Source: Novosphingobium sp. UBA6272 (GTDB lineage Bacteria > Pseudomonadota > Alphaproteobacteria > Sphingomonadales > Sphingomonadaceae). Taken from it: a stretch of 64,000 bases of DNA. Where the stretch lies: the NCBI RefSeq assembly GCF_002440635.1, contig NZ_DJUW01000016.1:113150-177149 (forward strand), written 5' to 3'. Position numbers and translations under genes: made by a program. Shown one piece after another: positions 27,980 to 37,673 of the stretch (positions are counted from its first letter, which is position 1; every line of letters begins with the position of its first letter). The notes below the pieces were generated by a model, which searched no databases, was not told the DNA's origin, and saw only the letters and a list, made by a program, of their open reading frames with translations.

Positions 27980-28471
27980 TCAAACCGAAATCGCTGACAG
28001 GTCGGGCTCCACCCAGCCGCGCCGTGCTTCAACCGAGAACAGGCGTTCGCGGCTGTAAAAACGCAGCGGCCAACCACGCGGCGCCATGTCGCTGGCCAGC
28101 AGCGCATTGACCGCCTCGATTAGGCCGGTATCGTTCGTGCTAGAGAGGAAAGCCTTTATCCCGCGAATGTAGAGCTGGGTCAGGGTCTCGTGGTAGCCTT
28201 GGCTATCATCGTTCACTCCGCCCACGGCCTCGTTGTAGCTGCGGATGATCCCCGGCAGGTCGCGTTCGGGCACGATATCGGGGCGGTCGCGCAGCAGCCA
28301 CAGGCACGCGGCCAGATGCGCCTCGTGGGTCCACTCGGCTTTGGGCAAGGTGCGAGCGAGCAGCCCTTCGCCCACGCGGCGAATGGCCTCTTCGCTGTCA
28401 AAAAATCGGATCGGATGGTCGGTTATGATCGGAAGCTCCGGGTCTATGGCGACCCGGAACTTCCGGGTCAA
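27980..28471 (-). CDS. Conserved-looking protein of unknown function downstream of pckA
   Basis: A 163-residue protein that I cannot assign. It is mostly helical, with AEWTHEAHLAACLWLLRD around residues 45-62 and FYSRERLFSVEARRGWV near the end. The His/Glu spacing in WTHEAH might bind a metal, but this is speculative. The only usable start in frame is TTG directly after the pckA stop; the codons after it form a palindrome (28451-28469), and the conserved-looking part begins about 20 residues later. It probably shares the pckA transcript. Confidence 0.62.
   Translation of the reverse strand: MTRKFRVAIDPELPIITDHPIRFFDSEEAIRRVGEGLLARTLPKAEWTHEAHLAACLWLLRDRPDIVPERDLPGIIRSYNEAVGGVNDDSQGYHETLTQLYIRGIKAFLSSTNDTGLIEAVNALLASDMAPRGWPLRFYSRERLFSVEARRGWVEPDLSAISV
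28451..28469 (-). terminator. Palindrome just after pckA, possible weak terminator or attenuating hairpin
   Basis: GACCCGGAA and TTCCGGGTC form a nine-base-pair inverted repeat around a single C, three bases beyond the pckA stop. There is no T-tract, so complete termination is unlikely. It may reduce translation or transcription of the downstream gene, whose TTG start it follows directly. Confidence 0.35.
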
Positions 28472-30073
28472 TCAGGCGGCTTTTGGGGCCGAATCGAGCA
28501 CGCCCTGGTCGACGTAATCGGTAAATTGCGCGAAATTCTCGATGAACTTGCCGACCAGTTCCTGCGCGGTCGCATCATAGGCTTGCGGATCGGCCCAGGT
28601 CTGGCGCGGGTCGAGCAACTGGGGATCGACACCGGGAACGTTGACCGGAACTTCGAAGCCGAAGTTCGGATCCTTGCGGAACTCCGCATCGTTGAGGCTG
28701 CCGTCGAGCGCGGCATTGAGCAGCGCGCGGGTCGCCTTGATCGGCATGCGCTTGATCCCCGGCATCGTTGCCTTACCGCCCGACCAGCCGGTGTTCACCA
28801 GCCAGCACTGCGCTCCGCCGCGGGCAATCCGCTCTTTCAGCAGGTTGCCGTAAACGCTGGGATGGCGCGGCATGAAGGCGGCGCCGAAGCAGGTCGAGAA
28901 AGTGGCCTCGGGCTCGGTCACGCCGATTTCGGTGCCGGCGACCTTGGCGGTGTAGCCCGAAAGGAAATAATACATCGCCTGGTCGGCGGTCAGCCGGGCG
29001 ATCGGCGGCAGCACGCCAAAGGCATCGGCGGTCAGCATGATCACGTTCGAGGGCGCCGGGCCGAGGTTCTTTTCCGAAACGTTCGGGATGAATTCGATCG
29101 GATAGGCCCCTCGGGTATTCTCGGTCTTGCTGCCGTCGGTGAAGTCGAGCTCGCGGGTGTCCTCGTCCATCGTGACATTTTCGAGGATCGTGCCGAACAT
29201 CTTCGTCGTGGCGTAGATCTCAGGCTCGCCCTCGGCCGAGAGGTTGATCATCTTGGCATAACAACCGCCTTCGAAGTTGAACACGGCCTGGTCCGACCAG
29301 CCATGCTCGTCATCGCCGATCAGCGTGCGGCTGGCGTCTGCGGAAAGGGTGGTCTTGCCGGTGCCCGAAAGGCCGAAGAAGATCGCGCTCTTGCCATCGG
29401 GCCCGATGTTGGCACTGCAGTGCATCGGCATCACGCCCTGCGCAGGCAGCAGGAAGTTGAGCAGGCCGAACACGCCCTTCTTCATCTCTCCCGAATATTC
29501 GGTGTTGCCGATCAGGATGAGTTTCTCAGTAAAGTTGACCGCGATCACCGTGTCGCTGCGGCAGCCATGACGCTCGGGATCGGCCTTGAAGCTGGGCAGG
29601 TTGATGATCGTGTATTCAGGAACGAAGCCAGCCAGCTCGTCCGCCGTGGGGCGAACCAGCAGCGTGCGGATGAACAGGTTGTGCCAGGCCATCTGGTTGA
29701 TGACCCGGACATTGACCCGGTATTCGGGCTGCGATCCTCCGAACAGGTCAGCCACGAACAGCTCCTGCTGACCGGCCAGCGCGGCCAGGAAATCGGCTTT
29801 CAGGTTGGCCCAGTGGGCCTCGGCCATCGGCTGGTTGATCGCGCCCCAGTTGATCGTGCTTTCGGTCACTGCATCGCGGACGATGAACTTGTCCTTGACG
29901 CTGCGCCCGGTGAACTTGCCGGTATCGACCAGCAGCGCGCCATGGCGGGTCAGCTTGCCCTCGCCCCGCGCGATTGCCTGCTCGACCAGCGCCGCAGTGC
30001 CGAAATTGGCGTGGATCGTGGCCAGAGTTTCCAGGCCCTGCTGGGCAAGCGAGAACGACAGGGGAGCGGTCAA
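28472..30073 (-). CDS. pckA: Phosphoenolpyruvate carboxykinase (ATP)
   Basis: A 533-residue gluconeogenic enzyme that converts oxaloacetate and ATP to PEP, CO2 and ADP. The kinase loop is [16 protein letters not shown]. Other signatures are KDKFIVRD near residue 60, the metal site in [13 protein letters not shown], and GDDEHGWSD. The length is normal for the ATP-dependent family. It is divergent from chvI, an arrangement conserved in alphaproteobacteria, which suggests control by the ChvGI system. Confidence 0.97.
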   Translation of the reverse strand: MTAPLSFSLAQQGLETLATIHANFGTAALVEQAIARGEGKLTRHGALLVDTGKFTGRSVKDKFIVRDAVTESTINWGAINQPMAEAHWANLKADFLAALAGQQELFVADLFGGSQPEYRVNVRVINQMAWHNLFIRTLLVRPTADELAGFVPEYTIINLPSFKADPERHGCRSDTVIAVNFTEKLILIGNTEYSGEMKKGVFGLLNFLLPAQGVMPMHCSANIGPDGKSAIFFGLSGTGKTTLSADASRTLIGDDEHGWSDQAVFNFEGGCYAKMINLSAEGEPEIYATTKMFGTILENVTMDEDTRELDFTDGSKTENTRGAYPIEFIPNVSEKNLGPAPSNVIMLTADAFGVLPPIARLTADQAMYYFLSGYTAKVAGTEIGVTEPEATFSTCFGAAFMPRHPSVYGNLLKERIARGGAQCWLVNTGWSGGKATMPGIKRMPIKATRALLNAALDGSLNDAEFRKDPNFGFEVPVNVPGVDPQLLDPRQTWADPQAYDATAQELVGKFIENFAQFTDYVDQGVLDSAPKAA

Positions 30074-30336
30074 GATCTTCTCCGAATGATGATGCGAGTA
30101 CGCTGCCGGGTGGTGTCCCGATAGGCTGGCAGCGGCCCCGCATACGAATGCAAAGGCGGTCAGGGGCGCGCATAGCGGTGCGGCCCGATTCCGTCAAATA
30201 GCCTTCGCACCTTGCGCAAAACCTAATGTATTCACCCCCAGAGCTGCGCTTTCATGCCGATTGTGCGGCTCGCCATAAGCGGCTAGTCCCGCAGACCCGC
30301 CCCGCAGCCGGTGAAAGCGATTCCTGACCCGCAGCC

Positions 30337-31083
30337 ATGGCCGATCCCGCCGCTCCCTCTTCCGTGTCGCCGCAGCAAGTCATCGCCCTGGTCGATGACG
30401 ATCGCAATATCCTGACAACCGTCTCGATCGCGCTGCAAGCAGAAGGCTTTGCAACGCGGGTCTATTCGGATGGCGAAACCGCGCTGAAGGCCTTGCTGGA
30501 GAACCCGCCGGATCTGGCGGTGTGCGACATCAAGATGCCGCGGATGGACGGGCTGGAACTGTTGCAGAAGCTTCGTGCCAAAAGCGCCCTTCCGCTGATC
30601 TTCCTGACCAGCAAGGACGAGGAACCGGACGAAGCGCTGGGCCTGGCCATGGGCGCGGACGATTATATCGCCAAGCCGTTCAGCCAGCGCCTGCTGATCG
30701 CCCGGATTCGCGCGATCCTGCGCCGGGCCGAACTGGTTCGCTCCGAAGCCGAGGCCGAACCGGCCGAGCCCGAAGCTGCCGCCACGATCCAGCGCGGGCG
30801 GCTTGAGATGGACCCGACCCGCCACCGGGTGAACTGGGGCGGCAAGCCAGTATCGCTGACCGTCACGGAATTCCTGATCCTCGAGGCGCTGGCGCTGCGC
30901 CCTGGTGTGATCAAGAGCCGCAACCAGTTGATGGACGCGGCCTACAGCGACGACGTGTTTGTCGACGATCGGACGATCGACAGCCACATCAAACGTCTGC
31001 GCCGCAAGTTCCGTGCGGTCGATCCGCAGTTCGGAGCGATCGAGACGCTTTACGGCGCCGGGTATTCCTTCGCCGATGGTTGA
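30337..31083 (+). CDS. chvI: Response regulator ChvI
   Basis: A 248-residue OmpR-type regulator. The receiver has the acidic cluster D20-D22, phospho-acceptor D64 ([12 protein letters not shown]) and the IAKPF lysine. The C-terminal winged helix includes [17 protein letters not shown] and [16 protein letters not shown]. Together with ChvG it controls envelope, acid and exopolysaccharide responses in related bacteria. The 260-base gap to pckA should hold both promoters; I could not identify a convincing ChvI box. The end overlaps chvG by eight bases. Confidence 0.93.
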   Translation: MADPAAPSSVSPQQVIALVDDDRNILTTVSIALQAEGFATRVYSDGETALKALLENPPDLAVCDIKMPRMDGLELLQKLRAKSALPLIFLTSKDEEPDEALGLAMGADDYIAKPFSQRLLIARIRAILRRAELVRSEAEAEPAEPEAAATIQRGRLEMDPTRHRVNWGGKPVSLTVTEFLILEALALRPGVIKSRNQLMDAAYSDDVFVDDRTIDSHIKRLRRKFRAVDPQFGAIETLYGAGYSFADG

Positions 31084-32632
31084 GTTCCGTCCGCGTCCAA
31101 GCTGGAAACGCCGCACCAGCCTGACGGTGCGGATCCTGGCGGTAAACATCATCGCGCTGGGGCTGATGGCCGGCAGCCTGTTCTACCTCGATTCCTACCG
31201 CAACCAGCTGCTTTCGGAGCGGTTCCGCCTGGCCAGCGCCGAAGCGCAGATCGCGGCAGAGGGACTGGCCGTCACCCCGCCGGGCCAACGTCCGGCGCTA
31301 ATGGCCCGGATTGGCGAAGCCCGGACGCTGCGCTTGCGGCTCTATGGTCCCAATGGGCAACTGGCGGCGGACAGCTTTGCTTCCGGCCCCAGCTTCGCGC
31401 TCGCCGATCCCAGGCAGCAGGACGCGCTGATCAAGGCGGCGCGGGTGATCGACCGGGCGATGAACTGGGTGCTCGGCTCCGACCCGATTGCGCCCTATCG
31501 CGACCCCAACATCGAGAGCGCTTCCGCCTGGCCGGAACTTGGCGAGGCGCGCGCATCGGGGGGCAGCGTGATCCGCCAGCGCGCGGCGCCGGACGAAACC
31601 CCGATGATCAACGCGGCGGTTCCGGTCGGGCGCGACGGCACCATGCTGCTCTCTACCCGCAATGCGCCGGATATCACCCAGGCGGTCCGCGACGCCCGCA
31701 GCACCCTCGCGATTGTCCTGGCGGTAACCCTGCTGATCTCGATCCAGCTTTCGCTGTTCCTGGCTCGCACGATCGTCCAGCCGCTGCGCGCGCTGGTCCG
31801 CGCGGCGGTGCGGGTGCGGTTGGGCCGCGACCGCGCGGTCGAGGTTCCGCGCCTCCCCGAACGCGGTGACGAGATAGGGCTGCTGGCCCGCGCGCTGTCC
31901 GACATGAGCGTCGCGCTGCGGCGCCGGATCGACGCGGTGGAAAGCTTTGCCGCCGATGTCGCGCACGAGATCAAGAATCCGCTGGCCTCGCTCCGCTCGG
32001 CGGTGGAATCGCTTGAAAAGGTCAAGGACGAAAACCTGCGGGCCGAACTGACCAAGATCGCCGCGCACGATGTGCGGCGGATCGACCGGCTGGTCACCGA
32101 AATCGCCGAGGCCAGCCGGATCGACGCAGAACTTAGCCGGACCCAGTTCGAGCCAGTCGACCTTCACGGCCTGGCGGAATCGCTGATCCGCGCCCGCGAC
32201 GAACGCGGGGAAAATCGCGGAAGGAACCTGCGCCTCGCCAGCCACGGCGGCGGCCCTTGGGATGTCCCCGGCGATGCGGCCCAGCTCGCGCGGGTGCTGG
32301 AGAATCTGCTCGACAACGCGGTCTCGTTCTCGCCCGAGGATGGCGAGGTGCGGATCCTGCTCGAGCGCGACGAAGACCGGATCGTGCTGAGCGTGATCGA
32401 CCAGGGTCTGGGCATCCCGCTCGATGCGCGAACCAAGGTGTTCGACCGGTTCCATTCGCTGCGCCCGGCCGAGGAAGACTTCGGCAATCACTCCGGACTT
32501 GGCCTGGCAATCGCCCGCACCATCGCCGAAGCCCATGACGGCAGCCTTGCCGCGACCGATCGCCCCGATGGCCTGACCGGCGCGTGCCTGGTTCTGGTAC
32601 TGCCAGCCCTGGCCGACGAGGACGAGGAGTGA
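31076..32632 (+). CDS. chvG: Sensor histidine kinase ChvG
   Basis: A 518-residue membrane sensor kinase. TM1 is [21 protein letters not shown], followed by a periplasmic sensor of about 200 residues, TM2 ([19 protein letters not shown]), HAMP, the H box [21 protein letters not shown] and the ATP-binding boxes ([28 protein letters not shown]). The ATG is inside the last codons of chvI, which implies coupling. Its TGA overlaps the GTG start of hprK. Confidence 0.93.
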   Translation: MVEFRPRPSWKRRTSLTVRILAVNIIALGLMAGSLFYLDSYRNQLLSERFRLASAEAQIAAEGLAVTPPGQRPALMARIGEARTLRLRLYGPNGQLAADSFASGPSFALADPRQQDALIKAARVIDRAMNWVLGSDPIAPYRDPNIESASAWPELGEARASGGSVIRQRAAPDETPMINAAVPVGRDGTMLLSTRNAPDITQAVRDARSTLAIVLAVTLLISIQLSLFLARTIVQPLRALVRAAVRVRLGRDRAVEVPRLPERGDEIGLLARALSDMSVALRRRIDAVESFAADVAHEIKNPLASLRSAVESLEKVKDENLRAELTKIAAHDVRRIDRLVTEIAEASRIDAELSRTQFEPVDLHGLAESLIRARDERGENRGRNLRLASHGGGPWDVPGDAAQLARVLENLLDNAVSFSPEDGEVRILLERDEDRIVLSVIDQGLGIPLDARTKVFDRFHSLRPAEEDFGNHSGLGLAIARTIAEAHDGSLAATDRPDGLTGACLVLVLPALADEDEE

Positions 32633-33048
32633 GCCTGCTGCACCAGGCCAGTTGCGTTGCCATTCAGGGCCGCGCGGTGCTGATCGAGGGGGCACCGGGC
32701 AGCGGCAAATCCAGTCTTGCGCTCGCGCTGATCGATCGCGGCGCGGTGCTGGTCGGTGATGACGGAGTTCGGCTGGAAGCGGTGGATGGCCATCTGATCG
32801 CCAGCCCTCCGCCCCACATCGCTGGGCTGATCGAAGTCCGCAATCTCGGGTTGCTGGAATTTCCCGTCGCCAACGCCACGCCGGTTGCACTCGTGCTCCG
32901 GCTCGATCCCGACGCACCGCGGTTCATCGAGGCAGCCGAGGACTATGCCCTGGGCGGAAGCGCGCTCCCACTGGTACGCTTGTGGCCAGGGGGAGAAGTG
33001 CTCGCGCTCAAGGCCGAACTGGCGCTGCATCGGTTTGGCTTGCCATGA
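32629..33048 (+). CDS. hprK: HPr kinase/phosphorylase, short alphaproteobacterial form
   Basis: A 139-residue protein equivalent to only the C-terminal catalytic domain of Firmicute HprK, which is about 310 residues. It has Walker A GAPGSGKSSLAL at about residue 20 and VLVGDDGVRLEA. It phosphorylates HPr on a serine (GGSILGLMML in the HPr of this cluster). The GTG start overlaps the chvG stop (GTGA), so synthesis is coupled to the sensor kinase. The short form is normal for alphaproteobacteria. Confidence 0.92.
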   Translation: MSLLHQASCVAIQGRAVLIEGAPGSGKSSLALALIDRGAVLVGDDGVRLEAVDGHLIASPPPHIAGLIEVRNLGLLEFPVANATPVALVLRLDPDAPRFIEAAEDYALGGSALPLVRLWPGGEVLALKAELALHRFGLP

Positions 33049-33126
33049 TCATCCGTGCCGCTTGGGGACAGGCGCAGGCCAAGCCTTCACATTCTGTTCG
33101 GCAAGCCCCATCTAGTCTTGGCGATC

Positions 33127-34053
33127 ATGGCTGAGCCTGCTCCATCCCCTGCCCCATCCCGCCAGCGCGTGCTGCTGGTCACCGGCCTGCTTGGTGCGGG
33201 CAAGTCCACCGCGTTGAAAGTGCTGGAAGATCTGGGCTGGGAGACGATCGACAACTTTCCGATACGCTTGCTTGGCCGGCTGATCGACAGCCCCGACGGC
33301 GCGGCGGGAGACTTGCGGGCGCCGCTCGCCATCGGGTTCGATTCGCGCACCCGCGGGTTTGATCCGACCAAGGTGATCGAGCGGGTCAAGAAGCTGGCGG
33401 ATCGCCCGGACCTTGAACTGACCACGCTGTTCCTCGATTGCGCGGGCCAGGAGCTGGAGCGGCGTTACAACGAAACCCGCCGCCGCCATCCCATGGCACA
33501 GGACCTTCCCGCCGCCAGTGGGATTGCTGCCGAGCGCGAACTGATGGAACCGCTGCGGCGCTGGGCCGACATGGTGATCTCGACCAGCGGTTTTACCAGC
33601 AACGATCTGCAACAAGCGATCCGCGAGCGGTTTGCGGGTTCTGATTCAAGCGGGACGACCGTGAGCATCACCAGCTTCGGCTTTTCGCGCGGGACACCGC
33701 CGCTGGCAGACCTGGTGTTCGACATGCGGTTCCTCGACAATCCGCACTGGGACGAAGTCCTCCGCCCCCAGACCGGACAGGATGCGCCCGTCGCCGCGCA
33801 TATTCGCAAGGATCCCGCCTTTGCCGAGGCGTTTGAGCGGATCCGCGACCTGATCCTGCTCCTGCTGCCGCGCTATGCCGCGCAGGGCAAGGCCTATGTC
33901 AATATTGCATTCGGCTGCACCGGCGGTCGGCACCGCTCGGTCTTCACCGCCGAAGAAATGGCCAAAGCCTTGACCGCAGCGGGCTATTCACCCTCGCTGG
34001 TGCACCGCAACCTGAGCGCCCGCGCCGCCGATGGCGTTGAAGGAAAGCATTGA
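33127..34053 (+). CDS. rapZ: RNase adapter RapZ (P-loop NTPase)
   Basis: A 308-residue protein with Walker A VTGLLGAGKST, the GWETIDNFP segment, GFDSRTRGFDP, and the C-terminal FGCTGGRHRSV motif. In enterobacteria RapZ guides RNase E to GlmZ; in alphaproteobacteria the gene is linked to the regulatory PTS and its target is less certain. The ATG at 33127 follows an unconserved stretch that stays open in frame upstream. Confidence 0.95.
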   Translation: MAEPAPSPAPSRQRVLLVTGLLGAGKSTALKVLEDLGWETIDNFPIRLLGRLIDSPDGAAGDLRAPLAIGFDSRTRGFDPTKVIERVKKLADRPDLELTTLFLDCAGQELERRYNETRRRHPMAQDLPAASGIAAERELMEPLRRWADMVISTSGFTSNDLQQAIRERFAGSDSSGTTVSITSFGFSRGTPPLADLVFDMRFLDNPHWDEVLRPQTGQDAPVAAHIRKDPAFAEAFERIRDLILLLLPRYAAQGKAYVNIAFGCTGGRHRSVFTAEEMAKALTAAGYSPSLVHRNLSARAADGVEGKH

Positions 34054-34135
34054 CCATGCTGCCAAGCCGCGCCATGGCCCTGCGCCACTTTCCGCCGCGA
34101 ATCGACGGCCGCCCCGTTTGGAGTTTCGACCCAGC

Positions 34136-34540
34136 ATGATCGGCATGATCCTGGTCACTCATGGCAAGCTCGCCGAGGAATTCGTCGCGGCGATGCAGCA
34201 CGTTGTCGGGCGGCAGGAGGCGGTTCGCACCGTCTGCATCGGCCCCAATGACGACATGGAAGCGCGCCGGGCCGAGATCGCTGCGGCGATCGAAGAGGTC
34301 GATGCCGGTGCGGGGGTCATCATCCTGACCGACCTGTTCGGCGGCACACCATCGAACCTCGCGATTTCGCTGATGCGCCGCAACACGGTTGAGGTGATTG
34401 CCGGGATCAACTTGCCGATGCTGATCCGCCTGGCCAAGGCGCGCGGCTGCATGCCGCTGGAAAAGGCTGTCGCGGCGGCGCGCGATGCCGGCCGTAACTA
34501 CATTACGGTCGCTTCGGAGTTCCTGGGCCAGGACGCATAA
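34136..34540 (+). CDS. PTS EIIA component, mannose family (regulatory)
   Basis: A 134-residue EIIA(Man)-type protein. The phosphorylated histidine is H9 in ILVTHGKLAEEF, and LTDLFGGTPSNLA is the family signature. No EIIB, EIIC or EIID gene is nearby, so it is likely to be a regulatory phosphocarrier rather than part of a sugar transporter, as in other alphaproteobacteria. The next gene is HPr, its phosphate donor. Confidence 0.93.
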   Translation: MIGMILVTHGKLAEEFVAAMQHVVGRQEAVRTVCIGPNDDMEARRAEIAAAIEEVDAGAGVIILTDLFGGTPSNLAISLMRRNTVEVIAGINLPMLIRLAKARGCMPLEKAVAAARDAGRNYITVASEFLGQDA

Positions 34541-34562
34541 GTACAACGGGGATTGGGGGAAC

Positions 34563-34841
34563 ATGAGCGAGGCTCGCGAAAGCGTTGAAATCGTCAACAA
34601 CAGGGGATTGCACGCCCGCGCCAGCGCCAAGTTCGTCAATGCGGTGACCAAGTTGGGTGATGTCGTCCAGGTCCGGGTCGAAAAGGATGGCAACGATGCC
34701 GCCGGCGGTTCGATCCTGGGGCTGATGATGCTGGGCGCGGCCAAGGGCGATTCGATCGAGATCATTGTTTCGGGCGAAGGCGCCGATGCCGCGCTGACCA
34801 AGCTGGTCGGCCTGGTCAAGGACGGCTTCGGCGAGGACTGA
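34563..34841 (+). CDS. ptsH: Phosphocarrier protein HPr
   Basis: A 92-residue HPr. The active histidine lies in NNRGLHARASAKF, and the regulatory serine for HprK lies in AGGSILGLMMLGA. AGTACAACGGGGATTGGGGGA-type G-rich sequence lies before the ATG. It completes the HprK-EIIA-HPr regulatory set; enzyme I is not present in the window. Confidence 0.95.
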   Translation: MSEARESVEIVNNRGLHARASAKFVNAVTKLGDVVQVRVEKDGNDAAGGSILGLMMLGAAKGDSIEIIVSGEGADAALTKLVGLVKDGFGED

Positions 34842-34844
34842 TGC

Positions 34845-35648
34845 GTGGCTGAACGCCGCCAGATCACCGGATTTTCCAACCCCACGGTCAAGTTCCTGCG
34901 CAGCTTGCGCGAGAAGAAGCACCGCAAGGCGGCCGGCAAGTTTCTCGCTGAAGGGCTGCGCCTCCTGACCGACGCGCGCGAGAGCGGGCACTTGCCCGAA
35001 GTGCTTGTCATGGCCGAAGAGCGCGATCCCCATCCGCTGCTGGCCGCACTGGAAGCCGATGTGCTCGCCGCCGGAGGCGAAGTGATCGAGACCAGCGCGG
35101 AAATCCTCGGCAAGATCACCGGCAAGGACAATCCCCAGACGGTCGCCGGGGTGTTCGCCGAATTCGATACCGGCCTGGCCGCAATCGACCGTTCCAGCGC
35201 GAAGATCTGGCTGGTTGCCCAGGCACTGCGCGATCCGGGCAATCTTGGCACCATGCTGCGCACTGGCGACGCGGTGGGCGCGGGCGGGCTGATCCTGATC
35301 GACGATTGCGCCGATCCGTTCAGCACCGAAGCGGTCCGGGCCAGCATGGGCGCGGTCTTTACCCAGCGGATCGCCCAGGCGCGGTGGGGCGAGTTCCTGC
35401 CTTGGCTGCGCTCCGGGTCGGGCCAGCTTGTGGCTGCGAGCTTGCGTGAGGCCGTGCCCTATCGCGGTGCTGCTTATCAGGCACCATGCTTCGTGATGGT
35501 CGGCAACGAAAGCCGCGGCCTGCCCGAGGACTATGAGATGGCCTGTGACCTGCGCGTCACCATGCCGATGAAAGGCCGGGCCGACAGCCTCAACGCCGCA
35601 GTCGCGGCTGCGGTGCTGGCTTACGAAGTGCTGGACGCGCTCGATTAA
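34845..35648 (+). CDS. TrmH/SpoU family RNA 2'-O-methyltransferase
   Basis: A 267-residue SPOUT enzyme. The N-terminal substrate-binding part includes FSNPTVKFLRSLREKKHRK and FLAEGLRLL. The catalytic part has LRDPGNLGTMLRTGDAVGAG (motif 1), VMVGNESRGLP (motif 2) and MPMKGRADSLNAAVAAAVLAYE-like motif 3, which form the SAM-binding knot. An rRNA or tRNA target is likely. The GTG start is three bases after the HPr stop. Confidence 0.9.
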   Translation: MAERRQITGFSNPTVKFLRSLREKKHRKAAGKFLAEGLRLLTDARESGHLPEVLVMAEERDPHPLLAALEADVLAAGGEVIETSAEILGKITGKDNPQTVAGVFAEFDTGLAAIDRSSAKIWLVAQALRDPGNLGTMLRTGDAVGAGGLILIDDCADPFSTEAVRASMGAVFTQRIAQARWGEFLPWLRSGSGQLVAASLREAVPYRGAAYQAPCFVMVGNESRGLPEDYEMACDLRVTMPMKGRADSLNAAVAAAVLAYEVLDALD

Positions 35649-35692
35649 TCCGTTCAGCTCGCGATCAGCATCGCGGTGGCATTTCCGGAGCC

Positions 35693-36088
35693 ATGATCAA
35701 GCTTGCATCGCTCATCGCCCTGCCCTTGCTGGCCGCCTGCACCACTGTGGCCGATGCCGCGCCGGAAGGTCCCGGCAGCGATTGGACCTTCGTTTCGATT
35801 GATGGCCGCGCACCGGTTTCGGACAAGACATCGCTGACAATCAGACCGGGCAGAATTGGCGCCAATGTCGGCTGCAACGGCCTTGGCGGCGACCTCAAAC
35901 TGGAACCTGGACGGATGATCGTCGGGCCGGTGATCTCAACGCAAATGTATTGCGATGGCGTGATGGAGCAAGAACGCGCCGTCGCCGAACTGCTGGGCGC
36001 ATCGCCGGCCTTCTTCATCGAGGGCAACCGTCTGGGCATCCGTTCGGACAAGCACGTCGCCGAACTGCGCAAGGTTATTCCGCGCTAG
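35693..36088 (+). CDS. META domain lipoprotein (HslJ-like)
   Basis: A 131-residue protein with signal MIKLASLIALPLLAAC (lipobox LAAC) and a META domain: WTFVSIDGRAPVSDKTSLTI and the core VGCNGLGGDLKLEPGRM. META/HslJ proteins are outer-envelope factors sometimes linked to drug or heat tolerance; the molecular role is unknown. A second Cys (MYCDGVMEQE) is typical. Its end overlaps the convergent rmuC stop by four bases. Confidence 0.82.
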   Translation: MIKLASLIALPLLAACTTVADAAPEGPGSDWTFVSIDGRAPVSDKTSLTIRPGRIGANVGCNGLGGDLKLEPGRMIVGPVISTQMYCDGVMEQERAVAELLGASPAFFIEGNRLGIRSDKHVAELRKVIPR

Positions 36089-37434
36089 TCGGCAGCGTCC
36101 TCGCTGGCCTGCTCGATTGCCAGGGCCCCGCCCTCGGCATGGCGCGGAGCCGCTTCGACCAGCGGTACATCCTCGATCTCGCGTTTGCCGATCTCGACCC
36201 CCTTGTCGCGCAGCCGCTTGGCGCTGGTGACGACGTTGCGCTCAAAGCTGCCGACGAACTTGTTGTAGTTGTTGACTGCGCTTTCGAGGCCGCCGCCGAC
36301 CCGTCGCAGGTGTTCCGACGCGGTGGCGATGCGGTCGTATATCTCGGTGCCGATCCGCCCGATCTCACGCGCTTCGCTGGCGAGGGCATCCTGCCGCCAG
36401 ACCATCGCGACAGTCCGCGCGATCGCCACCAGATTGGTCGGAGTGGCCAGCAGAACCTTGTTATGAAAGGCGAAGTCCCACAGCTCCGGATCGTTCTCCA
36501 GCGCGGCGGCGACAAAGTGCTCACCCGGTACGAACATCACGACATAGTCCGGCGCTTCCTCGAACTGGCTTTGATAGCCCTTCGCCCCCAGCGTCTGGAT
36601 ATGCCCGCGCATCGAGCGGGCATGAAGATCGAGGTGGCGCTTGCGCTCGGCATCGTCGCTACACTCGAACGCGGCCTGGTAAGCGTTAAGCGAGACCTTC
36701 GCGTCGATCACCAGCTTCTTCTGCCCCGGAACATGGACGATGGCATCGGGCCGGAGCCGGCCTTCGTCGGTGTCCATCGAATGTTCGAGATTGAAATCGG
36801 TGTGTTCGCTAAGGCCGCATTGCTCAAGCACGTTCTGCAGCGCCCGTTCACCCCAGCGCCCGCGGGCCTTGGGGGCGTTGGTCAGCGAATTGCCGAGCCG
36901 CGCCGCCTCGGTCTTGACTGCTTCCTGCCCTTCGCGGACCGACTGGATCAGCCCGGCGAGCTGGCCGAAAGCGTCGACGCGGTTCTTCTCGAGCGCCTGG
37001 ACCTGTTCCTCATAGGACTTGAGCCGCTGGTCGACCGGAGCCAGCAACGCCTTCAGCCGCTCGGCGCTCTTCTCTTCCGAATGGGCAAAGCGCTGCTGTG
37101 CCTCGGCCATCATCTGCTCGCGCGCCTGGGCCAGGATCTTCGCCCCGGCCGCTTCGAATTCCTTCTTTAGGGATTCCTGGGCAGTCAGCAGCGCGGCCTT
37201 CTGCTCGTCAAAATGCGCGGCATTGGCCTTGAGCGTGGCGAGTTCGATCGAGGCGTTGCCAAGATCGGCCACCGCCTTGCGGAATCGGGCGTCCAGATCG
37301 CGCCCCTCCGTCTCGCTCGCCGCCAATTGCTCGCGCAACTGCGCAGCGGGCCGCGAACCGGCGAACCAGCCGCCCATCGCACCCAGCGCCAAGCCCAGAA
37401 GCAATAAAACGATGCCGATAATCTGTCCGTCCAT
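36085..37434 (-). CDS. rmuC: DNA recombination protein RmuC
   Basis: A 449-residue protein: an N-terminal membrane helix (IIGIVLLLLGLALGAMGGWF), a long coiled coil (about residues 35-150), and the RmuC domain with GRWGERALQNVLEQCGL, RPDAIVHVPGQKKLVIDAKVSLNAY and FVPGEHFVAAALENDPEL. The D-x-K-type residues indicate a restriction-endonuclease-like fold. Loss of RmuC in E. coli raises inversion at short repeats. Confidence 0.93.
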   Translation of the reverse strand: MDGQIIGIVLLLLGLALGAMGGWFAGSRPAAQLREQLAASETEGRDLDARFRKAVADLGNASIELATLKANAAHFDEQKAALLTAQESLKKEFEAAGAKILAQAREQMMAEAQQRFAHSEEKSAERLKALLAPVDQRLKSYEEQVQALEKNRVDAFGQLAGLIQSVREGQEAVKTEAARLGNSLTNAPKARGRWGERALQNVLEQCGLSEHTDFNLEHSMDTDEGRLRPDAIVHVPGQKKLVIDAKVSLNAYQAAFECSDDAERKRHLDLHARSMRGHIQTLGAKGYQSQFEEAPDYVVMFVPGEHFVAAALENDPELWDFAFHNKVLLATPTNLVAIARTVAMVWRQDALASEAREIGRIGTEIYDRIATASEHLRRVGGGLESAVNNYNKFVGSFERNVVTSAKRLRDKGVEIGKREIEDVPLVEAAPRHAEGGALAIEQASEDAAD

Positions 37435-37495
37435 TCCGGCAACCTACTCAGAACGGAGCAAGAACACCAGCCCCCACTTTGCCCCTATCCACGTT

Positions 37496-37635
37496 CGTCA
37501 CCCTGAACTTGTTTCAGGGTCCATGATGCCGCCAGCCCTGAAGACGCCGAAAACGATCCAACGGCCCGTCCTCGTTGCGGCACAGCGCACCGGTGGTGCC
37601 GTGGAATGGACCCTGAAACGAGTTCAGGGTGACGG
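37496..37635. repeat. REP-like inverted pair (CCTGAACTTGTTTCAGG type)
   Basis: The left unit (37496-37522) contains CACCCTGAACTTGTTTCAGG and the right unit (37608-37635) the inverse, CCTGAAACGAGTTCAGGGTG, about 85 bases apart. Each unit is itself palindromic. Together they fill most of the 240-base gap between rmuC and def; I see no gene in the rest of the gap. Confidence 0.8.
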
Positions 37636-37673
37636 CTGTGGGGTGGATTCGAGTGTTAGTTGTCTCTCGCTGA

